In this document: piece by piece, positions 34,302 through 42,842 of the stretch | How the letters are laid out: the number at the start of each line of letters is the position of its first letter | Numbering within the stretch: the first letter of the stretch is position 1 | Origin: Pseudomonas mendocina | Lineage (GTDB): Bacteria > Pseudomonadota > Gammaproteobacteria > Pseudomonadales > Pseudomonadaceae | Assembly (NCBI GenBank): GCA_037482215.1 | Contig: CP148074.1 | Coordinates: 372,001 to 436,000, forward strand | Direction: 5' to 3' | DNA length: 64,000 bases | Program-made: the position numbers and the translations under genes | The notes under the pieces: generated by a model | Told to the model about the DNA's origin: nothing | Databases searched by the model: none | What the model saw: the letters and a program-made list of their open reading frames with translations, nothing else

Positions 34302-35600
34302 TTAATCGCCCCGGGTGATGTTCAACCCTTTGAGCAGGTTGAGGGCCTGGCTGAGCTGGTAATCATCATCTTGCGGGCGGGACGGTTTTGCCGTTTTGTC
34401 TTTGCTTGGACGATCGGCGCCGCCGTTACCATTGCCCAGGTGGCCTTGTAGATCGGCTTCTTTGATTCCGACGCTGTCCTGTTCACGGGTGACCTTGGCG
34501 CGTGTGACCTCAATGTCCGGGACAATGCCTTGGGCCTGAATCGAGCGCCCGTTCGGAGTGAAGTACAGCGCGGTGGTGAGCTTCAGGGCGCGGTCGTTAT
34601 TCAGCGGCAGCACCGTTTGCACTGAGCCTTTACCGAAACTGTCGGTGCCCATTACCACGCCGCGTTTGTGATCCTGCAGGGCGCCTGCGACGATTTCGGA
34701 AGCTGAAGCGCTGCCGCCGTTGATCAGCACCACCAGCGGCGCACCATCACTGGCATCAGCTGGATCGGCGTTGAAGCGCAGCTCGGAGTTGGCAATACGC
34801 CCTTCGGTATAAACGATCAGGCCTTTTTTGAGGAAGTGGTCAGAGACCTCAACGGCCGCTTGCAACACCCCACCTGGGTTGTTTCGCAAGTCGAGGACAA
34901 TACCCCGCAGGCGCTTGCCATAGTCTTTGCGCATTTTATCCAGAGCTTTACCGACCTCTTCACCGGTGTTGACCTGGAACTGGCTGATGCGGATATAGCC
35001 GTAGCCGTCCTCAAGGAACTGGCTCTTCACGCTTTTAACTTTAATGACGGCGCGGGTCAGGGATACATCGAATGGCTTGCCGCCATCACGCACAATGGTC
35101 AACTCAATCTTGCTGCCGGACTTGCCGCGCATCAGATCAACGGCCTGCATCATCGACATGTCTTTGGTCGGGTGGCCGTCAATCTTGATGATCAGGTCGC
35201 CCGGCTGAATGCCAGCGGCAGACGCCGGGGTGTCGTCGATGGGCGATACCACCTTGATAAACCCGTCTTCGGTGCCGATTTCGATACCCAGACCGCCGAA
35301 CTCGCCACTGGTGCTTTCCTGAAGATCGCGGAAGTCGTCGGGCTCAAGGTAAGCAGAGTGTGGGTCAAGATTGCTGAGCATGCCTTTGATGGCATTTTCC
35401 AGCAGCGTCTTATCGCTGACAGGTTCGACGTAAGCAGACTTGATGCGGTCCATTACCTCGGCGAAGGTGCGCAGCTCGTCCAGAGGCAGTGGTGCACTGC
35501 TGTCAGCGTTGGCGTCATCGGCAGGAGCAGCCAGGACGGCTGTGTTACCCAGTAAGGCAACAGTGAGCGCCAGAGTGGTGAGGCGGAACAAATGCAGCAT
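34302..35600 (-). CDS. ctpA: Periplasmic C-terminal processing protease CtpA (S41)
   Basis: Serine protease of 432 residues with a signal peptide (to about residue 25), a PDZ domain (about 100-180; GGLGIEIG and AGIQPGDLIIKIDG) and the S41 core. The catalytic Ser lies in the GGSASASE motif (residues 295-302) and Lys324 in SFGKGSV. In P. aeruginosa the CtpA protease (PA5134 as I recall) with the lipoprotein LbcA degrades peptidoglycan cross-link hydrolases. It starts 39 bp after the envC-like gene in the same direction, a pairing that fits control of cell-wall hydrolysis. The C-terminal 50 residues are polar and variable. Confidence 0.93.
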   Translation of the reverse strand: MLHLFRLTTLALTVALLGNTAVLAAPADDANADSSAPLPLDELRTFAEVMDRIKSAYVEPVSDKTLLENAIKGMLSNLDPHSAYLEPDDFRDLQESTSGEFGGLGIEIGTEDGFIKVVSPIDDTPASAAGIQPGDLIIKIDGHPTKDMSMMQAVDLMRGKSGSKIELTIVRDGGKPFDVSLTRAVIKVKSVKSQFLEDGYGYIRISQFQVNTGEEVGKALDKMRKDYGKRLRGIVLDLRNNPGGVLQAAVEVSDHFLKKGLIVYTEGRIANSELRFNADPADASDGAPLVVLINGGSASASEIVAGALQDHKRGVVMGTDSFGKGSVQTVLPLNNDRALKLTTALYFTPNGRSIQAQGIVPDIEVTRAKVTREQDSVGIKEADLQGHLGNGNGGADRPSKDKTAKPSRPQDDDYQLSQALNLLKGLNITRGD

Positions 35601-35639
35601 GTCGAACGTACTCCTGTCCTGAATCAGTTAACGCAACAC

Positions 35640-36884
35640 TTATCCCTGTGCGCGACACCATTGAGCGGGGTCGATGGCACGGCCCTGCTGACGAATTGCA
35701 AAGTACAGTGCCGGACTATCCTGGCCACCGCTGTTGCCAACGGTGGCAATGGCTTCACCTGCCTGAACCACTTCGCCGGCATCTTTGAGCAGGCTCTGGT
35801 TATGACCGTACAGGCTCAGGTAGCCATTGCCGTGATCCAGAATAACCAGAAGTCCCGCACCGCGAAGCCAGTCTGCAAAGACGACGCGACCGCCATGAAT
35901 GGCACGTACCTGTGTGCCGGCAGAGGCGCCGATCATTACGCCATCCCATTTGGCTCTGGAGTCGTCGCCTCGCGCGGTGCCGTACCGGGCAAGCACGCGT
36001 CCATTAACCGGCCAAGGCAGCTTACCCTTGGCGCTGGCGAACGGGCCGCCATAAGTTGCGCCTGAGCTTACTAATGGACCACTGGCGTTTGTATTGGTGC
36101 TGCGCCGCGGCTGCGTCTGTTGGGCTAGCAAGGCGCGTTGGCGGGCCTCTTCAGCCTCGCGAGCCTGGCGGGCGAGGGTTTCTTCAATGGTTTTCAGCAC
36201 ACGCTGGAGATTGGCCTGATCTTGCTGGCGGGCTTTAAGGCGCTGGTCGCGGGCTGCGTAATCTTTGTTCAGTTTAGCCAGTGCCAGTTGGCGTTCTTTG
36301 CGTACGGCGGCGAGTTGTTCGCGGCGGCTGTCTAAAGAGGCTTTCTGTTCGACCAGTTTGGCTTGGTGATCACTGATGTCTTTTTCGACGTTGGCCAACT
36401 GGCGCAACGTTTCATTAAAGGCCGTGAGTTGCTCCATGCGCGCCTGGCTGATGTAGTCATAGTAGGTCAGGGTACGGGAGAACTTTTCCGGGTTCTGCTG
36501 GTTAAGGAGCAGCTTCAGGTACTCCTGGCGGCCGCCGCTCTGATAGGTAGCCCGGGCCTGGATGCCGATCAGCCGTTGTTGCTCGATACGGGCACCCTCA
36601 AGTTTTTTTTTCTCTTCACCGAGGCGTTTGATTTCGCTCTCGCTGCTATTCAGCTCCTGCTGCAGATCCTTAACCTGACGCTCCAGTTGGCCCATCTCGC
36701 TTTCGGTTTTCTTCAGTTCCTTTTGCACGCCAGATTTCTCTTGCTGCAGTTTCTCCAGCAGCTTTTTCAGCTCAGTGATATCACTGCGAGCGGCTTCAAG
36801 CTGTTTCTGGGTCGCAGCTTTATCGTCTGCATGGACAGGCGTCAGTGCGAGGGCGAGGAGAATCAGGGCTAGGGCGCGGAACAT
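35640..36884 (-). CDS. EnvC-like murein hydrolase activator (degenerate LytM/M23)
   Basis: Periplasmic protein of 414 residues: signal peptide (ending VHA), two long coiled coils (about residues 22-120 and 165-255) and a C-terminal LytM domain (about 290-410). Zinc ligands of active M23 peptidases are replaced: the HxxxD region reads KWDGVMIG and the HxH region reads ALYFAIRQQG. It is therefore probably an activator of N-acetylmuramyl-L-alanine amidases at the division site, like E. coli EnvC, rather than an enzyme. It follows gpmI, as in E. coli, and precedes ctpA. Confidence 0.9.
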   Translation of the reverse strand: MFRALALILLALALTPVHADDKAATQKQLEAARSDITELKKLLEKLQQEKSGVQKELKKTESEMGQLERQVKDLQQELNSSESEIKRLGEEKKKLEGARIEQQRLIGIQARATYQSGGRQEYLKLLLNQQNPEKFSRTLTYYDYISQARMEQLTAFNETLRQLANVEKDISDHQAKLVEQKASLDSRREQLAAVRKERQLALAKLNKDYAARDQRLKARQQDQANLQRVLKTIEETLARQAREAEEARQRALLAQQTQPRRSTNTNASGPLVSSGATYGGPFASAKGKLPWPVNGRVLARYGTARGDDSRAKWDGVMIGASAGTQVRAIHGGRVVFADWLRGAGLLVILDHGNGYLSLYGHNQSLLKDAGEVVQAGEAIATVGNSGGQDSPALYFAIRQQGRAIDPAQWCRAQG

Positions 36885-37005
36885 AGAGTTGGCAGTACCT
36901 AAGGCGTGGAGCTTCGTAGTATGCCTAAAAATACAGGCGGGTTGCTGGGCTTCAGTAGTGTAAGAGATCAGATGCTGCTGGCGTGAGGGGTAATCAGATT
37001 ATTGG

Positions 37006-37040
37006 TGTTCCGGGGCACACATTGCGTCTGCCCCGGAACA
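37006..37040 (-). terminator. Stem-loop after gpmI
   Basis: Perfect 12-bp GC-rich stem (37006-37017 with 37029-37040) and 11-nt loop directly after the gpmI stop. No T run follows on the minus strand, so it may only attenuate read-through into the envC-like gene. Confidence 0.5.
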
Positions 37041-37045
37041 TGCCC

Positions 37046-38581
37046 TTAGTGTAGCTCAACGATGCTGGTGCCCGTCATCTCTGGCGGCACCGGCAAGCCC
37101 ATGAGCGTCAGCAGGGTGGGGGCTACGTCAGCCAGAACACCGCCTTCACGGATGCTGGCGGAACGTTTGCCGACATAGATGAACGGAACCGGCTCGCAGG
37201 TGTGTGCGGTGTGCGCTTGGCCGGTGGTCTCATCAGCCATTTGCTCAACGTTGCCGTGGTCAGCGGTAATCAGTGCTTCGCCGCCGACTTTATCCAGTGC
37301 TTCGACGATGCGGCCGATGCAGGTGTCGAGGCATTCAACCGCAGCTACAGCGGCGGAGAACACGCCGGTATGGCCGACCATGTCGCCGTTGGCGTAGTTG
37401 ACGATGATCACGTCATAACGCTGGTTTTCAATGGCGTCGACAATCTTGTCGGTCACTTCCGGGGCGCTCATCTGCGGCTGAAGGTCGTAGGTGGCGACGT
37501 TGGGTGATGGAATGAGGATGCGTTCTTCACCGGCGAACGGGTCTTCACGGCCACCGGAGAAGAAGAAAGTGACGTGGGCGTATTTTTCGGTTTCAGCGAT
37601 GCGCAGCTGGGTTTTGCCGTTATTGGCCAGATACTCGCCCAGTACGTTGGTCAGTGCTTCTGGTTTGAATGCGCTTGGGGTCTGAATGCTCGCGGCATAT
37701 TGAGTGAGCATGATGAAACCGGCCAGTTGCGGTACGCGAGCACGTTGGAAATCCTGGAAGCCATCTTCCACAAAGGCGCGGGTCAGTTCGCGGGCGCGGT
37801 CTGCGCGGAAGTTCATGAAGACCACTGCGTCGCCGTCTTCTACCGATACAGCCTCACCGATGGTGGTGGCTTTAACGAATTCATCGCTCTCGTCGCGTTC
37901 GTAGGCAGCGGCCAGACCTTCGCTGGCGCTGGAAGCGGTAAACGCAGCTTTGCCGTCGACGATCAGGTTATAGGCTTGCTCTACACGGTCCCAGCGGTTG
38001 TCGCGGTCCATGGCGTAGTAGCGGCCGATCAAGCTGGCGATGCGGCCTTTACCGAGTTTGGCAAACGTGGCGTCGAGCAGCTCGATGGAGCTTTGTGCAC
38101 TGCGTGGTGGTGTGTCGCGACCATCGAGGAACGCGTGCAGGTAGATTTTTTCAGCACCGCGTTTAACGGCCAGCTCTGCCATGGCAACCAGGTGGTCCTG
38201 GTGGCTGTGCACGCCGCCATCCGACAGAAGGCCAAGAATGTGCACGGCTTTGCCAGCATTTACGGCCTTATCCACTGCTTCGGTGATCGCAGCGTTGGTG
38301 AAAAACTCACCATCACGGATAGCTTTGGTTACGCGGGTAAAGTCTTGGTACACCACGCGGCCTGCGCCGAGGTTCATGTGACCAACTTCCGAATTGCCCA
38401 TCTGGCCGTCTGGCAGGCCCACGTCCATGCCGCTGCCGGAGATCAGCCCGTGGGGCTGGGTAGCGCGTAAACGGTCGTAGTTCGGCGTGTTCGCCGCCAT
38501 GATGGCATTGGACTCGGGGTTGTCGCTGTGGCCGAAGCCATCAAGGATCATCAGTACCAGAGGTTTTGGCGTAACGCTCAT
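37046..38581 (-). CDS. gpmI: Cofactor-independent phosphoglycerate mutase GpmI
   Basis: Glycolytic/gluconeogenic interconversion of 3- and 2-phosphoglycerate, manganese-dependent and cytoplasmic. From ATG 38581 it has 511 residues beginning [17 protein letters not shown]; metal-binding Asp14 and the phosphoserine Ser64 in [14 protein letters not shown] are visible, as are the later [12 protein letters not shown] and ADHGN motifs. A longer frame to 38635 adds residues with no family resemblance. Divergent from yibN. Confidence 0.96.
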   Translation of the reverse strand: MSVTPKPLVLMILDGFGHSDNPESNAIMAANTPNYDRLRATQPHGLISGSGMDVGLPDGQMGNSEVGHMNLGAGRVVYQDFTRVTKAIRDGEFFTNAAITEAVDKAVNAGKAVHILGLLSDGGVHSHQDHLVAMAELAVKRGAEKIYLHAFLDGRDTPPRSAQSSIELLDATFAKLGKGRIASLIGRYYAMDRDNRWDRVEQAYNLIVDGKAAFTASSASEGLAAAYERDESDEFVKATTIGEAVSVEDGDAVVFMNFRADRARELTRAFVEDGFQDFQRARVPQLAGFIMLTQYAASIQTPSAFKPEALTNVLGEYLANNGKTQLRIAETEKYAHVTFFFSGGREDPFAGEERILIPSPNVATYDLQPQMSAPEVTDKIVDAIENQRYDVIIVNYANGDMVGHTGVFSAAVAAVECLDTCIGRIVEALDKVGGEALITADHGNVEQMADETTGQAHTAHTCEPVPFIYVGKRSASIREGGVLADVAPTLLTLMGLPVPPEMTGTSIVELH

Positions 38582-38722
38582 AACGCAGGCTCGCTGTGTA
38601 TAAAGGGGCGAAAAGACTTGGCATTTTACGGCCAAGCTGAATAAAGGTCACGGTCGGCGGGCTTTGGCCGACCTGAGTGGCTGTGTATACTTGCCGACAT
38701 TTTACCGTCCCGGAACCGTACG

Positions 38723-39136
38723 ATGCTTGCCAACCTGATTGAATTTGTCTCTAACCACTATGTACTGAGCGGATCGTTTGTTGTTCTGCTGGCGCTGCTG
38801 ATTTTCACCGAGTCCCGCAAAGGTGGCCGCAGCCTGAGCACTCGCGAGCTGACCGCGCTGGTCAACAGCGACCAAGGCATTGTTGTCGACGTGCGTGCGC
38901 AAAAAGACTTCTCGACCGGGCACATTGTCGATGCTCTGAATATCCCATACGACAAAATGGCCAGCCGCATGGTTGAGCTGGAGAAGCACAAGGCGAAAAC
39001 CATTATTGTGGTTGACGCCATGGGGCAGCACTCCGGTACTGTCTGCCGCGAGCTGAAAAAAGCCGGCTACACCGCGGCCAAACTGTCAGGTGGTATTTCC
39101 AGCTGGCGTGGCGATAACCTGCCATTGGTTAAGTGA
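38723..39136 (+). CDS. yibN: Rhodanese-like membrane protein YibN
   Basis: A 137-residue protein with one N-terminal membrane helix (GSFVVLLALLIF) and a rhodanese fold (about residues 40-135; VVDVRAQKDFSTGHIVDALNIPY). The active-site loop reads VVDAMGQHSG and has no catalytic Cys, as I recall for E. coli YibN too, so sulfurtransferase activity is unlikely. It starts the yibN-grxC-secB unit and is divergent from gpmI, the same layout as in E. coli; a role near the Sec machinery is possible. Confidence 0.88.
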   Translation: MLANLIEFVSNHYVLSGSFVVLLALLIFTESRKGGRSLSTRELTALVNSDQGIVVDVRAQKDFSTGHIVDALNIPYDKMASRMVELEKHKAKTIIVVDAMGQHSGTVCRELKKAGYTAAKLSGGISSWRGDNLPLVK

Positions 39137-39137
39137 T

Positions 39138-39392
39138 ATGCAGCCTGTTGTCATCTATTCGAGCGACTGGTGCCCGTACTGTATCCGCGCCAAGCAACTG
39201 CTTACCCAGAAGGGGGTGTTGTTTGAGGAAATCCGGGTCGACGGCAAGCCGGATGTGCGCGCTGAAATGGCTCGTAAGGCCCAGCGCACATCGGTGCCAC
39301 AGATCTGGATTGGTGAAACCCACGTAGGTGGTTGTGACGATCTTTATGCCTTGGAGCGCGCAGGCAAGCTGGATGCGCTGCTCAAAGGCTGA
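39138..39392 (+). CDS. grxC: Glutaredoxin 3 (GrxC)
   Basis: Glutathione-dependent disulfide reductase, 84 residues, with the dithiol site WCPYC at positions 11-15, the TSVPQIWIG cis-Pro loop and the GGCDDL glutathione-contact motif. ATG 39138 overlaps the end of yibN by none but follows its stop by 1 bp; a longer frame from 39090 lies inside yibN and is not needed. Confidence 0.96.
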   Translation: MQPVVIYSSDWCPYCIRAKQLLTQKGVLFEEIRVDGKPDVRAEMARKAQRTSVPQIWIGETHVGGCDDLYALERAGKLDALLKG

Positions 39393-39435
39393 CTGATTCC
39401 ATTTAAAACGAACTGAACCATAGGAAGGCTTAGCA

Positions 39436-39918
39436 ATGACCGAACAAGCAAGCAACGGCGCCGCCCAAGGCGAGCAGGCTGCTCAATTTTCCCTGCAGCG
39501 TATTTATGTGCGCGACCTGTCCTTTGAAGCGCCAAAAAGCCCGGAAATCTTCCGTCAGGAGTGGGCGCCGAATGTTTCGATGGACCTCAACACCCGTCAG
39601 AAAGCCCTTGAGGGTGATTTCTACGAGGTGGTGCTGACCGTTTCGGTTACTGTTAAAACCGGTGAAGATGTTGCCTTTATCGCTGAAGTGCAGCAGGCCG
39701 GTATCTTCCTGATCAAGGGCCTGGACGCAGCGTCCATGAGCCACACGTTGGGTGCGTTCTGCCCGAACATCCTGTTCCCGTATGCCCGCGAAGCGTTGGA
39801 CAACCTGGTAACCCGTGGTTCGTTCCCTGCGCTGATGCTGTCCCCGGTGAACTTCGATGCTCTTTACGCTCAAGAGCTGCAGCGTATGCAACAAGCTGGC
39901 GAAGCGACTGCCCACTAA
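39436..39918 (+). CDS. secB: Protein-export chaperone SecB
   Basis: Cytoplasmic homotetrameric chaperone that keeps preproteins unfolded and hands them to SecA. The 160-residue protein has the family core [16 protein letters not shown], then [23 protein letters not shown] and [22 protein letters not shown] precedes the ATG. Last gene of the yibN-grxC-secB unit, with a terminator 20 bp on. The giant adhesin and autotransporters in this window are plausible clients, but that is inference. Confidence 0.97.
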   Translation: MTEQASNGAAQGEQAAQFSLQRIYVRDLSFEAPKSPEIFRQEWAPNVSMDLNTRQKALEGDFYEVVLTVSVTVKTGEDVAFIAEVQQAGIFLIKGLDAASMSHTLGAFCPNILFPYAREALDNLVTRGSFPALMLSPVNFDALYAQELQRMQQAGEATAH

Positions 39919-39938
39919 GGGTTGCATTGCTGCTTGAT

Positions 39939-39963
39939 AAAACGCCCTTCGGGGCGTTTTTTT
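39939..39963 (+). terminator. Terminator after secB
   Basis: AAAACGCCC-TTCG-GGGCGTTTT hairpin (9 bp) followed by T residues to 39963. Confidence 0.92.
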
Positions 39964-40040
39964 ATGCAGGTATGGTCTGCTGTGGGGCCATGCCCAATCT
40001 TGCAGCGCACACATGCCAGAATGATGAGTGCTGCGATGGC

Positions 40041-40113
40041 CTATTCACGGCTAAAGCCGTTCCCACGAAAAGCTGATATCCGCAGATACTGTAGGAGCGG
40101 TTTCAACCGCGAA
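40041..40113. repeat. Inverted pair of REP elements
   Basis: Two Pseudomonas-type REP sequences face each other: one at 40041-40066 on the minus strand (GTGGGAACGGCTTTAGCCGT) and one at 40090-40113 on the plus strand (TGTAGGAGCGGTTTCAACCG). Such pairs, about 70 bp long, are typical REPINs mobilised by RAYT transposases encoded elsewhere. Confidence 0.75.
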
Positions 40114-40128
40114 GCATTTCTTTGAGCG

Positions 40129-40593
40129 TCACTGCGCCTCGGCAAACCCTTGCTGGCGCCAGGCTTCATACACTGCGACTGCAACCGTATTGGACAGGTT
40201 AAGGCTGCGACAGCCTTCGCGCATGGGCAGGCGCACCCGCTGTTCCGGCGGCACGCTGTTGCGGATTTCCTCGGGCAAACCACGGCTTTCCGGGCCGAAC
40301 AGGAAAGCATCGCCGGGCTGGTAGCTGACATCATGAAATGGCTGGCTGCCTTTGGTGGTAAAGGCGAACAGACGTGGGTTCCCTAAGCTGTGTAGGCAAC
40401 TGTCCAGGTCTGCGTGGCGTTGCAGCGTGGCGTATTCGTGATAGTCCAGCCCGGCGCGACGCAGGCGTTTATCATCTAGTTCGAACCCCAGTGGTTCGAT
40501 CAGGTGCAGGTGGCAGCCGCTATTGGCGCAGAGCCTGATAATGTTGCCGGTATTCGGCGGTATTTCCGGTTGAAAAAGGATTACGTGAAACAT
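40129..40593 (-). CDS. trmL: tRNA (cytidine/uridine-34-2'-O)-methyltransferase TrmL
   Basis: SPOUT-fold enzyme that methylates the wobble ribose of tRNA-Leu isoacceptors. The 154-residue protein has the family start MFHVILFQPEIPPNTGNIIR, the knot motif FLFGPESRGLPEEI and the C-terminal RSLNLSNTVAVAVYEA. Its ATG overlaps, on the opposite strand, the ATG of the divergent membrane protein. Confidence 0.96.
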   Translation of the reverse strand: MFHVILFQPEIPPNTGNIIRLCANSGCHLHLIEPLGFELDDKRLRRAGLDYHEYATLQRHADLDSCLHSLGNPRLFAFTTKGSQPFHDVSYQPGDAFLFGPESRGLPEEIRNSVPPEQRVRLPMREGCRSLNLSNTVAVAVYEAWRQQGFAEAQ

Positions 40594-41029
40594 GAGCGGT
40601 TCCAGCCCTGAAGACGACGGCTATTCTACCCCTGATCTGCCGCCACGGCCTCGTCCGTGGGTGAGGGTGATTGCTTCGCTGGGCATTTTCGCGTTTCTGG
40701 TTGGGCTGATGCTGGGGCGGCTTATGCAACCTGAGCCGCAATGGCTGCGGGACGTCAGCGTCACTGATCAAGGCCTGGCGTTGTGGTTTGATGAAGAGCC
40801 TAAGCCTGTAGTGGCGAGCACCGGCGGTGTTTTCATCATGCGAATCGAGAGCTTCGGCAAGGAGCGCAATGGCCAGTTGCAGATTGCCGGTCATGCGGCG
40901 AATTGGAGGATCGAGCGGGAGCGACGGGATTTGCTGCTGAGAGTCGTGGCGGCGCGTCCGCTGCAAGGCACATGGCGTGCTCAGGAAGCGGACGGTCGCT
41001 GGCGGCTGGAGATCAGCCTGTCGCAGTAA
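40592..41029 (+). CDS. Hypothetical single-pass membrane protein
   Basis: A 145-residue protein I do not recognise beyond its synteny (a hypothetical gene lies at the same place in P. aeruginosa as I recall). A Pro-rich N-terminus is followed by one membrane helix (residues about 24-44; VIASLGIFAFLVGLMLGRLM) and a C-terminal domain of alternating beta strands ending RLEISL, predicted periplasmic. AAAGGA lies 12 nt before ATG 40592. It is divergent from trmL with overlapping start codons. Confidence 0.7.
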   Translation: MSGSSPEDDGYSTPDLPPRPRPWVRVIASLGIFAFLVGLMLGRLMQPEPQWLRDVSVTDQGLALWFDEEPKPVVASTGGVFIMRIESFGKERNGQLQIAGHAANWRIERERRDLLLRVVAARPLQGTWRAQEADGRWRLEISLSQ

Positions 41030-41084
41030 TAAAAGAGGGGATTCCCCGGCCTGCCTGTACCAAGGCCCCCAAAACTGGAAGTAC
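41028..41084 (-). ncRNA. Candidate sigma54-dependent short RNA (NrsZ-like position)
   Basis: Downstream of ntrC and on the same strand, a good sigma54 promoter is followed within 60 nt by a GCCT/AGGC hairpin and a GGGG-AAT-CCCC hairpin with the tail TCTTTTATT at 41028-41036. I recall that P. aeruginosa encodes the nitrogen-regulated RNA NrsZ next to ntrC and that one 60-nt stem-loop unit of it is active; identity with NrsZ here is inferred from position and promoter type, not from an alignment. Confidence 0.5.
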
Positions 41085-41094
41085 TTGTCTATAA

Positions 41095-41109
41095 GCAGGG
41101 GGCGTGCCA
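41095..41109 (-). promoter_or_regulatory. Sigma54 promoter downstream of ntrC
   Basis: TGGCACGCCCCCTGC on the minus strand matches the -24/-12 consensus, with exactly 10 nt between GG and GC. Predicted start near 41084. Confidence 0.7.
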
Positions 41110-41207
41110 ACTTTCTGAAAATCTCTGAAGCCCTTGTGTTTTCTGGCTTTCAGCGATTTTGAAGGTTTCGGTTTGGGATTTATCTTGTAGATGTCTTTGC
41201 GTTTAAG

Positions 41208-41224
41208 TGCACCAGGCTGAGGCT
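41208..41224. promoter_or_regulatory. NtrC-like half-site upstream of the sigma54 promoter
   Basis: TGCACCA at 41208-41214 is a perfect NtrC half-site; the second half is poor. It lies about 130 bp upstream of the predicted sigma54 start, the usual enhancer distance. The rest of the 41048-41399 gap shows no gene. Confidence 0.4.
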
Positions 41225-41399
41225 TTGTGCCTTGCTATGGCGCCATATGGGGCATTTCACCCAAGTTGGCATTAGAGCAGGCGTACCTGTGTTTGGACGG
41301 GTTATGCGCAGGGCAGAGAGGGCGGCCGAGATAAGGTGTGCTGATGGTCGTTGCAGGCGGGGGTGACAGGCGACGTGCAGGCACGCCGCCTGTGGGGGA

Positions 41400-42842
41400 T
41401 TAATCGTCGCTGTCGTCGCCGTCCTCACCCTCGCCACCGGCCACATTCATGCCCAGTTCTTTGATTTTGCGGGTCAGAGTGTTGCGGCCCCAGCCCAGCA
41501 GTACCGCGGCATCACGGCGTCGCCCGGCCGTATGCTTGAGCGCGGTTTCGATCATGATCCGCTCAAAGGCTGGTACAGCGCTGTCGAGCAGGTTGGACTG
41601 GCCGCGTGCTAGGCACTGATCGGCCCACTGACGCAAGGCCTGCTCCCAGTTGCTGACTGGCGCATTTTCTTGTGGCTGGCTGAGCAGTTCCGGCGGCAGA
41701 TCGTCAATATGCACTTCGCGCCCAGATGCCATGACGGTGATCCACCGGCAGGTGTTTTCCAGCTGGCGCACGTTGCCTGGCCAGGCCAGGTTGCTCAGGT
41801 ATTCCTCTGTTTCGCTCTTGAGCAGTTTGGGCTCAACAGCCAGCTCAGTTGCGGCGCGACCGAGGAAGTGGCGGGCCAGTGTTGGAATGTCCTCGCGGCG
41901 GTCGGCCAAACGTGGAATATGAATGCGAATGACGTTGAGCCGGTGGAACAAGTCCTCCCGGAACTTGCCGGCCTGGACCAGGCTTTCAAGATTTTGGTGA
42001 GTGGCGGCGATGATGCGCACGTCGACTTTGACCGGGGTGTGGCCGCCGACTCGGTAGAACTCGCCGTCAGCCAGTACGCGCAGCAGGCGGGTCTGGGTGT
42101 CGGCAGGCATATCGCCGATCTCATCAAGGAACAGGGTGCCGCCGTCGGCCTGTTCAAAACGGCCGCGTCGTTGGTTGGCGGCGCCGGTGAACGCGCCTTT
42201 TTCGTGGCCGAACAGTTCCGATTCCATCAGGTCTTTAGGAATCGCGGCCATGTTAAGCGCAATAAACGGTGAGGCCGCCCGTGGGCTGTGGCGGTGCAGC
42301 GCGTGGGCCACCAGCTCTTTACCGGTGCCGGACTCGCCGTTGATCAGTACGGTGATGTTGGAGTGGCTGAGTCGGCCAATGGCGCGGAACACCTCCTGCA
42401 TGGCCGGGGCTTCGCCGATGATTTCTGGCGTGCGCGGCTGCTCAATGGGGGCCGCCAAACTTTGTTGTTCTTTAGCGTGTTGGTTGGCGCGTTTGACCAA
42501 GGAGACGGCCTCATCCACATCAAACGGTTTGGGCAGGTATTCGAAGGCGCCGCCCTGATAGGAGGCCACAGCGCTATCCAAGTCGGAGTGCGCGGTCATG
42601 ATGATAACGGGGAGGCGGGGATACAGTTCGCGGATGCGGGCCAGCAGATCCAGGCCGCTGGCGCCAGGCATGCGGATATCAGAGATGATGACGTCCGGCT
42701 GCTGGCGGCTAAGACGATTAAGTACACCGTCTGCACTGTCGAAACTTTGAGTGGTCATGCCTTCCTGTTGCAGGGCTTTTTCCAGAACCCAGCGGATAGA
42801 GCGATCATCATCGACAATCCAGACGGTTTCACTGTGATTCAT
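41400..42842 (-). CDS. ntrC: Nitrogen regulation response regulator NtrC
   Basis: Enhancer-binding activator of sigma54 promoters under nitrogen limitation. The 480-residue protein has a receiver domain with phospho-acceptor Asp55, an AAA+ domain with Walker A GESGTGKE (169-176) and the sigma54-contacting GAFTGA (216-221), and a Fis-type HTH at the C-terminus (RRRDAAVLLGWGRNTLTRKI). Its start overlaps the ntrB stop by 4 bp. Confidence 0.97.
   Translation of the reverse strand: MNHSETVWIVDDDRSIRWVLEKALQQEGMTTQSFDSADGVLNRLSRQQPDVIISDIRMPGASGLDLLARIRELYPRLPVIIMTAHSDLDSAVASYQGGAFEYLPKPFDVDEAVSLVKRANQHAKEQQSLAAPIEQPRTPEIIGEAPAMQEVFRAIGRLSHSNITVLINGESGTGKELVAHALHRHSPRAASPFIALNMAAIPKDLMESELFGHEKGAFTGAANQRRGRFEQADGGTLFLDEIGDMPADTQTRLLRVLADGEFYRVGGHTPVKVDVRIIAATHQNLESLVQAGKFREDLFHRLNVIRIHIPRLADRREDIPTLARHFLGRAATELAVEPKLLKSETEEYLSNLAWPGNVRQLENTCRWITVMASGREVHIDDLPPELLSQPQENAPVSNWEQALRQWADQCLARGQSNLLDSAVPAFERIMIETALKHTAGRRRDAAVLLGWGRNTLTRKIKELGMNVAGGEGEDGDDSDD

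Noticed and set aside
35640..36884. Active M23 endopeptidase
   Set aside because: Zinc-ligand positions are replaced (KWDGVMIG, YFAIRQQG), so the domain is called a degenerate activator rather than an enzyme.
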